From Anaerolineales bacterium (GTDB lineage Bacteria; Chloroflexota; Anaerolineae; Anaerolineales; UBA11579): a stretch of DNA of 64,000 bases. The notes beneath the pieces are model-generated. The model was not told where the DNA came from. It did no database searches and saw only the letters and a program-made list of their open reading frames with translations. A program made the translations under genes and the position numbers. The stretch's first letter is position 1. Every line of letters starts with the position of its first letter. This document shows positions 28,199-36,505 of the stretch, piece by piece. The stretch covers positions 829,971 to 893,970 of the forward strand of contig CP075367.1 of the NCBI GenBank assembly GCA_019454165.1, written 5' to 3'.

Positions 28199-29470
28199 AT
28201 GATCCATTCAGAAACGCAGGCCCAAAAGGGCTGGCAGCGCCCCTTCTTCCAGGTGTGGATAGGGCAGGCGCTGTCACTCTTGGGCAGCCAGCTGGTCCAG
28301 TTCGCCCTGGTGTGGTACCTCACCCGTGAGACGGGTTCGGCTACCGTGCTGGCCACCGCTACGCTGGTGGCCATGCTGCCTAACATCGTGCTCGGCCCGC
28401 TGGCCGGCTCACTGGTGGACCGCGGCGTGCGCAAGCGCATCATGATCCTATCGGATGCGGGTATTGCCATCGCCACGCTGGTGCTGGCGGCCCTGTTCGC
28501 CTTCGATGTGGTGCAGATCTGGCACATCTACGTGCTGCTCGGCCTGCGCTCGCTGGGGCAGAGCTTCCACAGCCCGGCTTTCAGTGCTTCCACTTCGCTG
28601 ATGGTGCCAAAAGAGCACCTGCCGCGCATTCAGGGCGTCAATCAAATGCTCAACGGCGGGCTCAGCGTGGTGGCCGCGCCGCTAGGCGCCTTCCTGTTGG
28701 AGTTCCTGCCCACTCAGGGCGTGATGGCCATCGACGTGGTCACGGCCACGATCGCCATCCTTGCCGTGCTGCCGGTGCGTATTCCCCAGCCGGCCCCGAC
28801 GCAGGCCGAGGCCAAGCCCGGTTTCTGGGCTGATTTTCGCGACGGCTTTTCCTATGTCATTACCTGGCCGGGTCTGATGCTGTTGCTGGGCATGTCCATG
28901 CTCATCAATGTGCTCTTCAGCCCCGCCATTTCATTGTTGCCATTATTGGTCACCCAGCATTTTGAGCAGGGTGTGGTTCAGCTGGGCTGGCTGCAGGGCC
29001 TGTGGGGGCTGGGCATTGTGCTGGGCGGCGCGCTGCTGGGCGCGTGGGGCGGCTTCAAACGCCGCATCTACACTTCGCAGCTGGGGCTGCTCGGCCTTGG
29101 TCTGGCCTTCGGCCTGATGGGCTTGCTGCCGCCGAGCGGCTTCATGTTCGCGCTGGCCTGCACCTTGCTGGCCGGGCTGATGCTGCCGCTGTCCAACGGC
29201 GCGTTCTGGGCTGTGATGCAAGCCACAGTGGACCCCGCCCGCCAGGGCCGCGTGTTCTCGCTGGTCATCAGTCTGGCCAGCGCCATGGCGCCGGTGGGCT
29301 TGCTGTTGGCCGGCCCGCTGGTGGATACCTACGGCGTGCCGCTGTGGTATCTGGTGGCCGGCGGCATCTGTGTTGTGATGGGCGTGTTCGGTTTCCTGAT
29401 CCCCGCAGTACGCGATCTGGAAGATGGCCGCCCGGAGCCGGCTGGCGCAAAAGCCAAGAACCCGGCCTAG
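28199..29470 (+). CDS. MFS efflux transporter, MefA-like (DHA3 family), first copy
   Basis: A 12-helix inner-membrane transporter, 423 aa, predicted to export drugs using the proton gradient. The N terminus FFQVWIGQALSLLGSQLVQF and LTRETGSATVLATATLVAMLP, then GPLAGSLVDRGVRKRIMILSD (motif A of MFS), match macrolide-efflux MefA and relatives. The second half repeats the motif at GAWGGFKRRIYTSQL. QGRVFSLVISLASAMAPVGL is also typical. It follows the leader peptide by 14 nt and is 33 nt ahead of a paralogue. The substrate is unproven; macrolides are one possibility. Confidence 0.88.
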   Translation: MIHSETQAQKGWQRPFFQVWIGQALSLLGSQLVQFALVWYLTRETGSATVLATATLVAMLPNIVLGPLAGSLVDRGVRKRIMILSDAGIAIATLVLAALFAFDVVQIWHIYVLLGLRSLGQSFHSPAFSASTSLMVPKEHLPRIQGVNQMLNGGLSVVAAPLGAFLLEFLPTQGVMAIDVVTATIAILAVLPVRIPQPAPTQAEAKPGFWADFRDGFSYVITWPGLMLLLGMSMLINVLFSPAISLLPLLVTQHFEQGVVQLGWLQGLWGLGIVLGGALLGAWGGFKRRIYTSQLGLLGLGLAFGLMGLLPPSGFMFALACTLLAGLMLPLSNGAFWAVMQATVDPARQGRVFSLVISLASAMAPVGLLLAGPLVDTYGVPLWYLVAGGICVVMGVFGFLIPAVRDLEDGRPEPAGAKAKNPA

Positions 29471-29503
29471 TAGTACACGTACATGTAAGCATTGAGGAGA
29501 GAG

Positions 29504-30787
29504 ATGACAGAACAAGCAGATCCGTTAGAGCAACAAAACTGGCAACGCCGTTTCTTCACCATCTGGACGGGCCAGGCATTTTCCATTCTCGGCAGCCAGT
29601 TGGTCCAGTTCGCCCTGGTGTGGTACCTGACCCGTGAAACCGGCTCGGCGGTGGTGCTGACCACGGCCACCCTGGTAGCGCTGCTGCCGAGCATCTTCAT
29701 CGGCCCGCTGGCCGGCTCGTTCGTGGATCGCGGCAACCGCCGCCGCATCATGATGATCGCCGACACCAGCATTGCGTTGCTGACCCTGACCCTGGCGATC
29801 CTGTTCGCGCTGGATGTGGTCGAGATCTGGCACATCTATGTACTCATGTTCCTGCGTTCGCTGGGCGGCAGCTTCCACGGCCCGGCTATGGCGGCTTCGA
29901 CCTCGCTGATGGTGCCCAGGCGCCACCTGGCGCGCATCCAGGGCGTCAACCAGATGCTGGGCGGCGGCCTCAACATCATCGCCGCCCCGCTGGGCGCGCT
30001 GCTGCTGGAGCTGCTGCCGATGCAAGGCGTGCTGGCGGTGGACGTGGTGACCGCCATGCTGGCGGTGCTGCCGCTGTTCTTCTTCCAGGTGCCGCAGCCG
30101 GAGAAACCGGCGGCCGGCGCCGAGCCGACCAGCTTCTGGCAGGACTTCCGGGCGGGCTTCCGCTACGTTTTCCAATGGAAGGGACTGCTCATTATTCTGC
30201 TGATGGCGACCGCCATCAACTTCATGCTCACTCCGGCCGGAGCGCTCACGCCTTTGCTCATCACCAAGTATTTTCAGGGTGGGGTCAAGGACCTGGCGCT
30301 CTTCGATGCGGTGTTCAGCGTGGGCGTGATCGTTGGCGGCCTGGTGTTAGGCGCCTGGGGCGGCTTCAAGCGCCAGGTGGCCACTGTGCTGGTCGGCATC
30401 ATCGGCATCGGCCTGTTCTCGTTCGTGGTGGGGGTGGTGCCGCCCAATGCGTTCCTGTGGGCGGTGGCCAGCATGTTCGGCGTCGGCATTGCCGTGCCGG
30501 TCACCAATGGCTCGTTGGGCGCCATCTTCCAGACCGCCGTCGACCCTGGCATGCAGGGCCGCGTCTTCACCCTGATCGGCAGTGTGGCTACGGCCGCCTC
30601 GCCGATCAGCCTGATGCTCTCCGGCCCCTTGTCTGACCGTTTTGGCGTGCAGGCCTGGTACATGGCCGGCGGCCTGGTGTGCGCCCTCATCGGCGTGGCG
30701 GGCTTCTTCATGCGCCCGGTGATGAGCGTGGAGAAGGGCCACCCCAGCCAGCAGGCGGCTGCCGGCGAAGCCGCAACGGCCGGTTAA
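29504..30787 (+). CDS. MFS efflux transporter, MefA-like (DHA3 family), second copy
   Basis: A 427-aa, 12-helix paralogue of the preceding pump, with the same IWTGQAFSILGSQLVQFALV opening, VDRGNRRRIMMIADT motif A, GVNQMLGGGLNIIAAPLGAL and QGRVFTLIGSVATAASPISL. The ATG at 29504 is preceded by GAGGAG; an upstream TTG is not needed. Tandem duplication followed by divergence is evident. The two may work on different drugs. Co-transcription from 28092 is likely because the gap is only 33 nt. Confidence 0.88.
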   Translation: MTEQADPLEQQNWQRRFFTIWTGQAFSILGSQLVQFALVWYLTRETGSAVVLTTATLVALLPSIFIGPLAGSFVDRGNRRRIMMIADTSIALLTLTLAILFALDVVEIWHIYVLMFLRSLGGSFHGPAMAASTSLMVPRRHLARIQGVNQMLGGGLNIIAAPLGALLLELLPMQGVLAVDVVTAMLAVLPLFFFQVPQPEKPAAGAEPTSFWQDFRAGFRYVFQWKGLLIILLMATAINFMLTPAGALTPLLITKYFQGGVKDLALFDAVFSVGVIVGGLVLGAWGGFKRQVATVLVGIIGIGLFSFVVGVVPPNAFLWAVASMFGVGIAVPVTNGSLGAIFQTAVDPGMQGRVFTLIGSVATAASPISLMLSGPLSDRFGVQAWYMAGGLVCALIGVAGFFMRPVMSVEKGHPSQQAAAGEAATAG

Positions 30788-30883
30788 CAAATTCGTTTGG
30801 TTAGGCAGGTAAGGAATGCGGATACGCTTGCGTCAGTTGATTAGGAGCAAGTGATCTCTGCACTTCTCTCCTCCCTTGAGATC

Positions 30884-30913
30884 GCAAACGGGCGCGGCGA
30901 GGCGCCCGTTTGC
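30884..30913 (+). terminator. Hairpin after the efflux operon
   Basis: GCAAACGGGCGC pairs with GCGCCCGTTTGC across a 6-nt loop (12-bp stem). The sequence after it is only mildly T-rich, so it may terminate weakly. Confidence 0.55.
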
Positions 30914-30926
30914 GCGTTAAAAATCA

Positions 30927-30994
30927 ATCCACTGATGAACGCAGATAAAGCACATCTGGTTCATCCGATCTTGCATCTGTGTTTATCTGTGGAT
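30927..30994. repeat. Inverted repeat, CATCTGTGTTTATCTGTGG family
   Basis: The 20-nt arms at 30927-30946 and 30975-30994 match at 17 of 20 positions. Sequences of this type are common dispersed intergenic repeats in many bacteria. It ends at the miaB stop region, where it may act as a 3' stem. Confidence 0.7.
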
Positions 30995-30997
30995 ACT

Positions 30998-32359
30998 CTA
31001 CGAAACCGGGATCTGCTCAATACTGATCGGCAGCGCGGCCGGGCTGGGCAGCAGGCGGCCCTGCATTGACCACGGGCCGGTCCAGGTGATCTGCACCGGC
31101 AGCACCTGCCCGCGCAGGCTTGCATCGCTCTGCACGAAGACCAGCTTGTTGGTCTCCGTGCGCCCCTTCCAGCGCCCGCGCACTTCTTCTTCGAACAGCA
31201 CATGCGCCATCTCGCCCATGTAGCGGGCGTTGATCTCGGTCACTATCGCTTCCTGCTGGCGGTCGAGCACCTTCAGGCGGCGCATCTTCTCGTCCTCGGG
31301 CACATCGTCCACCATGCGGCGGGCGGCCACCGTGCCCTCGCGCGTGGAATAGCGCGCCAGGTGGGCCACATCCAGCTTGAGCTCGGCCAACAGTTGGCGC
31401 GTCCCCTCGAACTGGGCTTCGGTCTCGCCGGGGAAACCGACGATGATGTCGGTGGCGATCGAGACCTGCGGAATGATGCGGCGGATGCGGGTCACTAGGG
31501 CGCGGTACTCAGCCACCGTGTAGCCGCGCTTCATGTTGGCCAGCACTTCATCATCGCCGGCTTGCACCGGCACTTCAATATGCGGCATCACTTTCGGCAG
31601 GGCGGCCACCGTCTCCAGCAGCTCGTCGCTCATCCAGTTGGGGTGCGAGGTCAGGAAGCGGATGCGCTCGATGCCATCCACCTCGCTGACATGCCGCAGC
31701 AGGGCGGGCAGGTTCGGGCCATCCGGCACGTCTTTGCCGTAACGGTCCACGATCTGGCCCAGCAGGGTGACTTCCTTTACGCCCTGGGCGGCCAGCGAGC
31801 GGATCTCGGCCACGATCTCGCCCAGCGGGCGGCTGCGCTCGACCCCGCGGCGGTAGGGGATGATGCAGAAGGTGCAGGCATGCGAGCAGCCGTACACCAC
31901 CGGCACATGCGCGCTCACTAGGCTGCCGCGCTCCTCGGCGGGCAAAACAAGATTGCCGTCCATCAGCTCGAAGCGCTGCTGGGTGTCTTGCAATTCGATG
32001 TAGCGGCTGTCGTCCTGGGTCAGGTGCGCCACCAACGGGCCAGGGTCGGAGGGCGGCGAAAACACATCCACAAAGGGCAGGGCGGCGCGCAGCTTCTCCT
32101 GGCCTTTCACGCCCACCATGCAGCCCATCAGGTTGATGGTGACATCTGGCCGGGCTTGTTTGAGCGGCTTGAGCGAAGTGACCCGGCCCATCGCCTTGTC
32201 CTCGGCGCTCTGGCGCACCACGCAGGTGTTGAGCACGATGACCTGTGCATCCTCGATCACCGGCGTGGCCTGGTAGCCCAGCCGCTCGAGCGCAGAAGCC
32301 ACTCGCTGCGAGTCGGCCACGTTCATTTGGCAGCCTTCGGTCCAGATGTGGTATTTCAT
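30998..32359 (-). CDS. miaB: tRNA-2-methylthio-N6-dimethylallyladenosine synthase
   Basis: Radical SAM methylthiotransferase of 453 aa that adds the 2-methylthio group to i6A37 of tRNA. N-terminal MTTase domain cysteines are in TEGCQMNVADS, LNTCVVRQSAEDKAMGR and LMGCMVGVKG, ligands of the auxiliary cluster. The radical SAM motif is GCSHACTFCIIPYRRG. GFPGETEAQF and the C-terminal TRAM domain (RYMGEMAHVLFEEEVRGRWKGRT) complete the pattern. Length and domains are those of MiaB rather than MtaB or RimO. The ATG at 32359 follows a TATAAT box by 8 nt. Monocistronic. Confidence 0.95.
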   Translation of the reverse strand: MKYHIWTEGCQMNVADSQRVASALERLGYQATPVIEDAQVIVLNTCVVRQSAEDKAMGRVTSLKPLKQARPDVTINLMGCMVGVKGQEKLRAALPFVDVFSPPSDPGPLVAHLTQDDSRYIELQDTQQRFELMDGNLVLPAEERGSLVSAHVPVVYGCSHACTFCIIPYRRGVERSRPLGEIVAEIRSLAAQGVKEVTLLGQIVDRYGKDVPDGPNLPALLRHVSEVDGIERIRFLTSHPNWMSDELLETVAALPKVMPHIEVPVQAGDDEVLANMKRGYTVAEYRALVTRIRRIIPQVSIATDIIVGFPGETEAQFEGTRQLLAELKLDVAHLARYSTREGTVAARRMVDDVPEDEKMRRLKVLDRQQEAIVTEINARYMGEMAHVLFEEEVRGRWKGRTETNKLVFVQSDASLRGQVLPVQITWTGPWSMQGRLLPSPAALPISIEQIPVS

Positions 32360-32367
32360 GGAGGCTG

Positions 32368-32373
32368 ATTATA
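32368..32373 (-). promoter_or_regulatory. TATAAT -10 box eight nt before miaB ATG
   Basis: ATTATA on the plus strand reads TATAAT towards miaB and is 8 nt from the ATG, with no Shine-Dalgarno. A leaderless start is predicted. Confidence 0.55.
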
Positions 32374-32388
32374 GCCAAACTAGCCCAT

Positions 32389-32421
32389 CAAAAAAGACGC
32401 CTCGGATCCCGAGGCGTCTTT
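32389..32421 (-). terminator. Intrinsic terminator of the lipoprotein gene
   Basis: A 12-bp stem (AAGACGCCTCGG / CCGAGGCGTCTT) with a three-base loop is followed, on the minus strand, by a T run. It separates the lipoprotein gene from the miaB promoter. Confidence 0.85.
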
Positions 32422-32460
32422 GTGAGTGCGCAGCTTGCCTGCGCACGAAGCAATCCCAAG

Positions 32461-32877
32461 CTACTCGGCGTACAGGTCGAGCGTCACGGTGTAGTCGGCA
32501 TAGTCCACCGGCGCAGAGGCCAGCGGGTACGGGTTGACCTCCACCAGTGTGACGGTGAATTCGCCAACGTTGGTCACGTTGGTGTCACCGCTGCTCATAT
32601 CGCCCAGGGTCAGCACCACCACGCGGGTGTTGCTGCCCTCCTGGATCGCGAATTGCGCCTGCACAAAGCCGGAGCTCACGCAGATCGCGTCCGCAGGGCA
32701 GCGGCTGTCTTGCACGATCTCCACAAAGGTCAGTACCGAGCCGGACTGCACATCGTCCAGGCTCTCGCCCACGCGCATCTCCACCTGGCCGGCTTCGAAT
32801 ACGCGGTTGGGGGCGGCCGGGCTACAGGCGGCTGCCAGCAGCAGCAATGCGCTAAGCAAAACAATGCTTCGTTTCAT
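32461..32877 (-). CDS. Small exported lipoprotein of unknown function
   Basis: A 138-aa protein with a signal peptide ending LLLLAAACSP; the acylated Cys is at residue 18. The ATG at 32877 has GAGGAG upstream. The mature part is beta-rich, with the MRVGESLDDVQSG segment and DSRCPADAICVSSG, a two-Cys motif found in many small secreted bacterial proteins of unknown role (often CPxDxxCVWAG). Monocistronic with its own terminator. No function is assigned. Confidence 0.8.
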   Translation of the reverse strand: MKRSIVLLSALLLLAAACSPAAPNRVFEAGQVEMRVGESLDDVQSGSVLTFVEIVQDSRCPADAICVSSGFVQAQFAIQEGSNTRVVVLTLGDMSSGDTNVTNVGEFTVTLVEVNPYPLASAPVDYADYTVTLDLYAE

Positions 32878-32978
32878 ATGTGACTCCTCATTCATTATCT
32901 ACTATCCAAACGTTGTGCGCGCACCAAAGGTTCCGAATTCGCTCGGCCAACACTTAGTTTGTACTCAAGATAGCTGGA

Positions 32979-32984
32979 TACAAT
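32979..32984 (+). promoter_or_regulatory. TACAAT -10 box six nt before the C39-like peptidase ATG
   Basis: TACAAT, six nt, then ATG at 32991, with no Shine-Dalgarno. It has the same geometry as at mrpA. Confidence 0.5.
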
Positions 32985-32990
32985 CACCCA

Positions 32991-34196
32991 ATGCGTATTC
33001 GTAACATCGCTCTTGGATTGCTCGGCCTGGCTTTGCTGGCCGTACTCGTATATCAAATTCCTTCGGTGAAAGAGCGTTTGGAGTGGCGGCTGGATCTGGC
33101 GCAGATCTTTGTGCGCAGCCGCCTCAACCCCGTGGGCGAGCTGCCGCCGCCCCAGATCGCCCAGAGCAGCACGCAGCCCGCGCCCACGCATACCCCGCCG
33201 CCGCCCACCGCCACGCCCGAAGCCAGCCCCACGCCGCTGCCGGCCAGCGTGCTGCTGCCGCCGCCGGCCCACATCACCCAGGGCCCCAACAACTGCGGGC
33301 CGGCCACGCTGGCCATGTACCTGCGCTTCTATGGTTGGGATGGCGACCAGTACACCATTTCAGATGAGATCAAACCCGTTTCGGCTGACCGTAACGTAAA
33401 TGTAGACGAGCTCGACTACTACGTACGCACGCGGGCGGGCTGGCTCAACACGTTGTTTCGCGTCAACGGCAGCCTGGAGCTGATCAAGCAGCTGCTGGCC
33501 GCCGGCATCCCGGTCATGGTGGAAAAAGGCCACACCATCGAGATCGATTATTTGTTCAACGATGACTACTGGAACGGCCACTACGCGTTGGTGACCGGCT
33601 ACGACGATGCTACCGGTGAGTTCATCTTCCAGGACAGTTACAACGGGCCAGACCAGCGCATGGACTATGCGGAGTTCGATGTGTGGTGGCTGCATTTCAA
33701 CCGCGTCTACAACCTGGTCTACCGGCCTGACCAGGCGGCTGTTGTGGAGGCCATCCTGGGCTCCGATTGGGATGCGACCACCAACCGCCAGAATGCCCTG
33801 GCGGCTTCTGAACTGGAAGTGCAGCAGCAGCCAGACAATGCCTTTGCCTGGTTCAACCTGGGCATGAACCAGACCTATTTTGCTGATTACAACAATGCCG
33901 TCGTGTCGTTCGATCAGGCTCGCGTGATCGGCCTGCCCATGCGCATGCTGCGCTATCAGTTCGGCCCCTTTTTCGCCTACTATCACACCAACCGGCTCGA
34001 GGATCTGGAGCAGCTGGTCGACTACGCCCTGGTCATCACCCCCAACTCAGAGGATGTGCTGATCTGGCGCGGTTGGCTGTTCCACAAGCAGGGGGATGTG
34101 AATGGGGCCATCCAGCAGTTTCGCATTGCGCAGCAAGCCAACCCCAAGTCCTTCTACGTTGAGCAGGCGCTGACCTCGCTCGGCGTGCAGCCGTAG
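32991..34196 (+). CDS. Membrane-anchored C39-like cysteine peptidase with C-terminal TPR-like repeats
   Basis: A 401-aa protein with one N-terminal membrane anchor (residues 5-22) and a Pro/Thr-rich linker (about 50-95). The peptidase_C39_2-type domain shows QGPNNCGPATLAM (nucleophile Cys102), NGHYALVTGYDD (His197) and FIFQDSYNG (Asp215). The C-terminal ~150 residues form two or three TPR-like helical pairs (AWFNLGMNQTYFADYNNAVV, IWRGWLFHKQGDVNGAIQQF). The catalytic domain should face outside the cytoplasmic membrane. Not linked to a bacteriocin exporter, so the substrate is unknown. Confidence 0.85.
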   Translation: MRIRNIALGLLGLALLAVLVYQIPSVKERLEWRLDLAQIFVRSRLNPVGELPPPQIAQSSTQPAPTHTPPPPTATPEASPTPLPASVLLPPPAHITQGPNNCGPATLAMYLRFYGWDGDQYTISDEIKPVSADRNVNVDELDYYVRTRAGWLNTLFRVNGSLELIKQLLAAGIPVMVEKGHTIEIDYLFNDDYWNGHYALVTGYDDATGEFIFQDSYNGPDQRMDYAEFDVWWLHFNRVYNLVYRPDQAAVVEAILGSDWDATTNRQNALAASELEVQQQPDNAFAWFNLGMNQTYFADYNNAVVSFDQARVIGLPMRMLRYQFGPFFAYYHTNRLEDLEQLVDYALVITPNSEDVLIWRGWLFHKQGDVNGAIQQFRIAQQANPKSFYVEQALTSLGVQP

Positions 34197-34239
34197 AAAA
34201 TAGGCGCAGCCGCGCCCAGGCATTATTCGCTTATAGCGA

Positions 34240-36312
34240 TCAGTTGATTTCCAGCAGAACGGCTTGCACCGCGCGGCGGTAGCGGTAGTTGCCGCTGACG
34301 GCGTCAAAGCTTTCACAGGTGATGAGCGTGATCAGGTTATACGGGCTGTCACCCAGAGCGGTCAGGCTGCTGGGCAGCACCAGCTGGTTGCTGCGCACTT
34401 CGTAGACGTAGCTGTAGCCGTAGGCGGTAATGGTGAAGCGGTCGCCGTGCTGCAGGTCTTTGAGGTCATGGAACGGCCCCGGGCGGTTGTCTGCATTCCA
34501 TACATGCGCGGTGAGCACACTGTTGCCTTCCCAGGTGGGGAAGCTGGTGCCGTACAGATAGCCGGCCTGTGAAGACGACAGCCAGGATACATCCCAACCA
34601 TTGACGCCTTGCGGCACGCCAACAATATTGAGCTCCACGCCCAGTTTGGGAATGCTCAAAACAAGGTCTGAGGCAGCGTAGGCCAACGCAGCCGGCTGCT
34701 CGGCCAGCCGCGTCACGGCGCCAGGCGCAAAGCCGGTGGCCGGCAAGGCCAGCTGGCCCAGGGTGAACAAAGACAGCAGCCGGGTCTGTCCGCATACATA
34801 GCCTGCCAGGCTGGCTTCAGAGCCCAGGGCGGCAAAGTCCGCGCCGTTGTGGCGATGGTAGACCCGCTTGTTGGTCACACCATCCAGCGGCCGGATACAT
34901 ACCGTGAGCGGGGCAGCAAACGCGCTGAGCTCACCGCTGTCGCAGCGGATTGTGACGTCGAATACCACATCATCCAGCGTGAAGCCGAACATCTTGGAGC
35001 CGTCGTTCAGCTCCTCGATCTGCAGCAGGCAGCCGGTCTGTCCCGCCGGAATGGCTACCGCGGGCACGGAGACGAGAATGCGCCCCAAGGTCAGCGAAGT
35101 GTTGCCGGTCGTGCCGATCGGCGTGCTGACAAACTGCGTGGGCGTCGTGGGGGTTTGTGGCGGCGAAGATGGGATGAACATGGCGATGCCATCTGCATCC
35201 GGGTCGCCGCCGGCATTGCTGAAGTAGCCTGCAGCGTACAGCACGCCATCGTGCAGCGCGAAGTCCAGGGCCGGGTTGTTGAGTCCGCTGCCCGGGCCGC
35301 CCAGTGAAGACCACACGCCATTCTCGAACTTGGCCACATGATCGCCGTCGGGGTCCCCGCCCGCGTTGCTGAAGATGCCCCCGGCGTACAGCACGCCGTC
35401 GATCATGGCTACCTTGTACACATCACCATTCAATCCGGCGCCCAGCCAGCCCCATGTGCCGCTCTGCAGCTTGGCCACATAGTCCGGCCCGGGGCTCAAT
35501 GTGCCCGCGTCGGTGAACTCGCCGCCGATGTAGAGCGCGCCGCTGCTGAACTCCATGTCGTGCACGGTGAGCGACAACGCCGTGGAGGCTGAATTCAACG
35601 GCAGCCAGCTTGAGCCGTCGAACCGGCTGATGTAGTTGGCGTTCACATCCCCGCCGGCCGCGGGGAAATCTCCCGCCGCATACACAGAGCCGCCGGCGAA
35701 CTCAATATCCCGCACCGTAGCGCCCGTGCCGGTGCCCAGCGCGCTCCAGGTGCTGCCGTTGAACATGGCGATGTAACTGGCCGCCGCGATGCCGCCGGCG
35801 TTGATGAAATCACCGCCGGCGTACAGGTTGCCGCTGTTGATCTCAATATCGTGCACATGGTTGTTGAGGCCGGTGGTGGCGCCGTTGAGCGAAGACCACA
35901 CTGAGCCATCGAACTTGGCGATCGAATTGGCATTCGGGTCGCCGCCCACGTTGCTGAAGCTGCCACCTATATAGATGTAAGTGCCGTCGTAAGCGATCGT
36001 GCGCACCAGTGCGCCCACGCCCAGGCCGCTGCCCAGCGCCACCCAGTTGCCATTCTCTAGCTTGGCAATTCCATCCGCGTTCGAGTCGCCGCCCGCGTCG
36101 GTAAAGTCGCCGGCGATGTACAGGTCACCGTTGATGATCTCGATGTCGTGCACATCGCCGTTAAGGGGTGGGGTGCCGAGCGAGGTCCACGAGCCCGTGC
36201 CAGCGGCCAGGGGCGCGATGGCTGCGGCCGTGGACGGCGCGGCCGCAGCCGGCGTGGGCCACATGGAAGCGAATAGAGCAGACAGGATGAAAACTGTAAG
36301 CAGCTTGTGCAT
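34240..36312 (-). CDS. Secreted beta-propeller protein fused to a sortase domain, with internal LPATG motif
   Basis: A 690-aa protein. A signal peptide (MHKLLTVFILSALFASM..., cleavage near AAAA) is followed by seven ~45-50-residue repeats of the type LYAGGxFxxAGGDxxADxIAxF, as expected for a seven-bladed propeller. Next is a ~130-residue beta domain with two Cys, then LPATG at residues 523-527. The C-terminal sortase domain begins SIPKLGVELNIVGVP. It has TAHVWNADN with the catalytic His603, TLITCESF with Cys666, and YRYRRAV with the Arg near 679. All three catalytic residues of a sortase are present. The gene diverges from hrcA. A full paralogue lies at 51082-53289. Role inferred: self-attached or polymerising surface protein. 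Confidence 0.85.
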   Translation of the reverse strand: MHKLLTVFILSALFASMWPTPAAAAPSTAAAIAPLAAGTGSWTSLGTPPLNGDVHDIEIINGDLYIAGDFTDAGGDSNADGIAKLENGNWVALGSGLGVGALVRTIAYDGTYIYIGGSFSNVGGDPNANSIAKFDGSVWSSLNGATTGLNNHVHDIEINSGNLYAGGDFINAGGIAAASYIAMFNGSTWSALGTGTGATVRDIEFAGGSVYAAGDFPAAGGDVNANYISRFDGSSWLPLNSASTALSLTVHDMEFSSGALYIGGEFTDAGTLSPGPDYVAKLQSGTWGWLGAGLNGDVYKVAMIDGVLYAGGIFSNAGGDPDGDHVAKFENGVWSSLGGPGSGLNNPALDFALHDGVLYAAGYFSNAGGDPDADGIAMFIPSSPPQTPTTPTQFVSTPIGTTGNTSLTLGRILVSVPAVAIPAGQTGCLLQIEELNDGSKMFGFTLDDVVFDVTIRCDSGELSAFAAPLTVCIRPLDGVTNKRVYHRHNGADFAALGSEASLAGYVCGQTRLLSLFTLGQLALPATGFAPGAVTRLAEQPAALAYAASDLVLSIPKLGVELNIVGVPQGVNGWDVSWLSSSQAGYLYGTSFPTWEGNSVLTAHVWNADNRPGPFHDLKDLQHGDRFTITAYGYSYVYEVRSNQLVLPSSLTALGDSPYNLITLITCESFDAVSGNYRYRRAVQAVLLEIN

Positions 36313-36423
36313 AACGCCCCTGAAGCTTAGGATAGGGATTTCCTTCTCGGCGTCAACGACAAGAACCCGGCCCCTCCGCTATTAACCCTTTGTAAGAAAG
36401 GCTGGCAAGGGCCTTGTGTATTC

Positions 36424-36452
36424 TTGACTGGCCCGCTGGCGCTTGTTAAAAT
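36424..36452 (+). promoter_or_regulatory. Promoter of the hrcA-grpE-dnaK-dnaJ operon (TTGACT-N17-TAAAAT)
   Basis: TTGACT at 36424-36429 and TAAAAT at 36447-36452, with a 17-bp spacer. It is followed 15 nt later by CIRCE. The groES promoter has the same TTGACTGGC start. Confidence 0.85.
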
Positions 36453-36467
36453 GAGGGATACAGCACT

Positions 36468-36494
36468 TTAGCACTCTCGATACGAGAGTGCTAA
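36468..36494. promoter_or_regulatory. CIRCE operator upstream of hrcA
   Basis: TTAGCACTC, 9 nt (TCGATACGA), GAGTGCTAA: the perfect 9-9-9 HrcA-binding inverted repeat. It ends 11 nt before the hrcA ATG, so HrcA can repress its own operon. Confidence 0.97.
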
Positions 36495-36505
36495 AAATTG
36501 CAACA

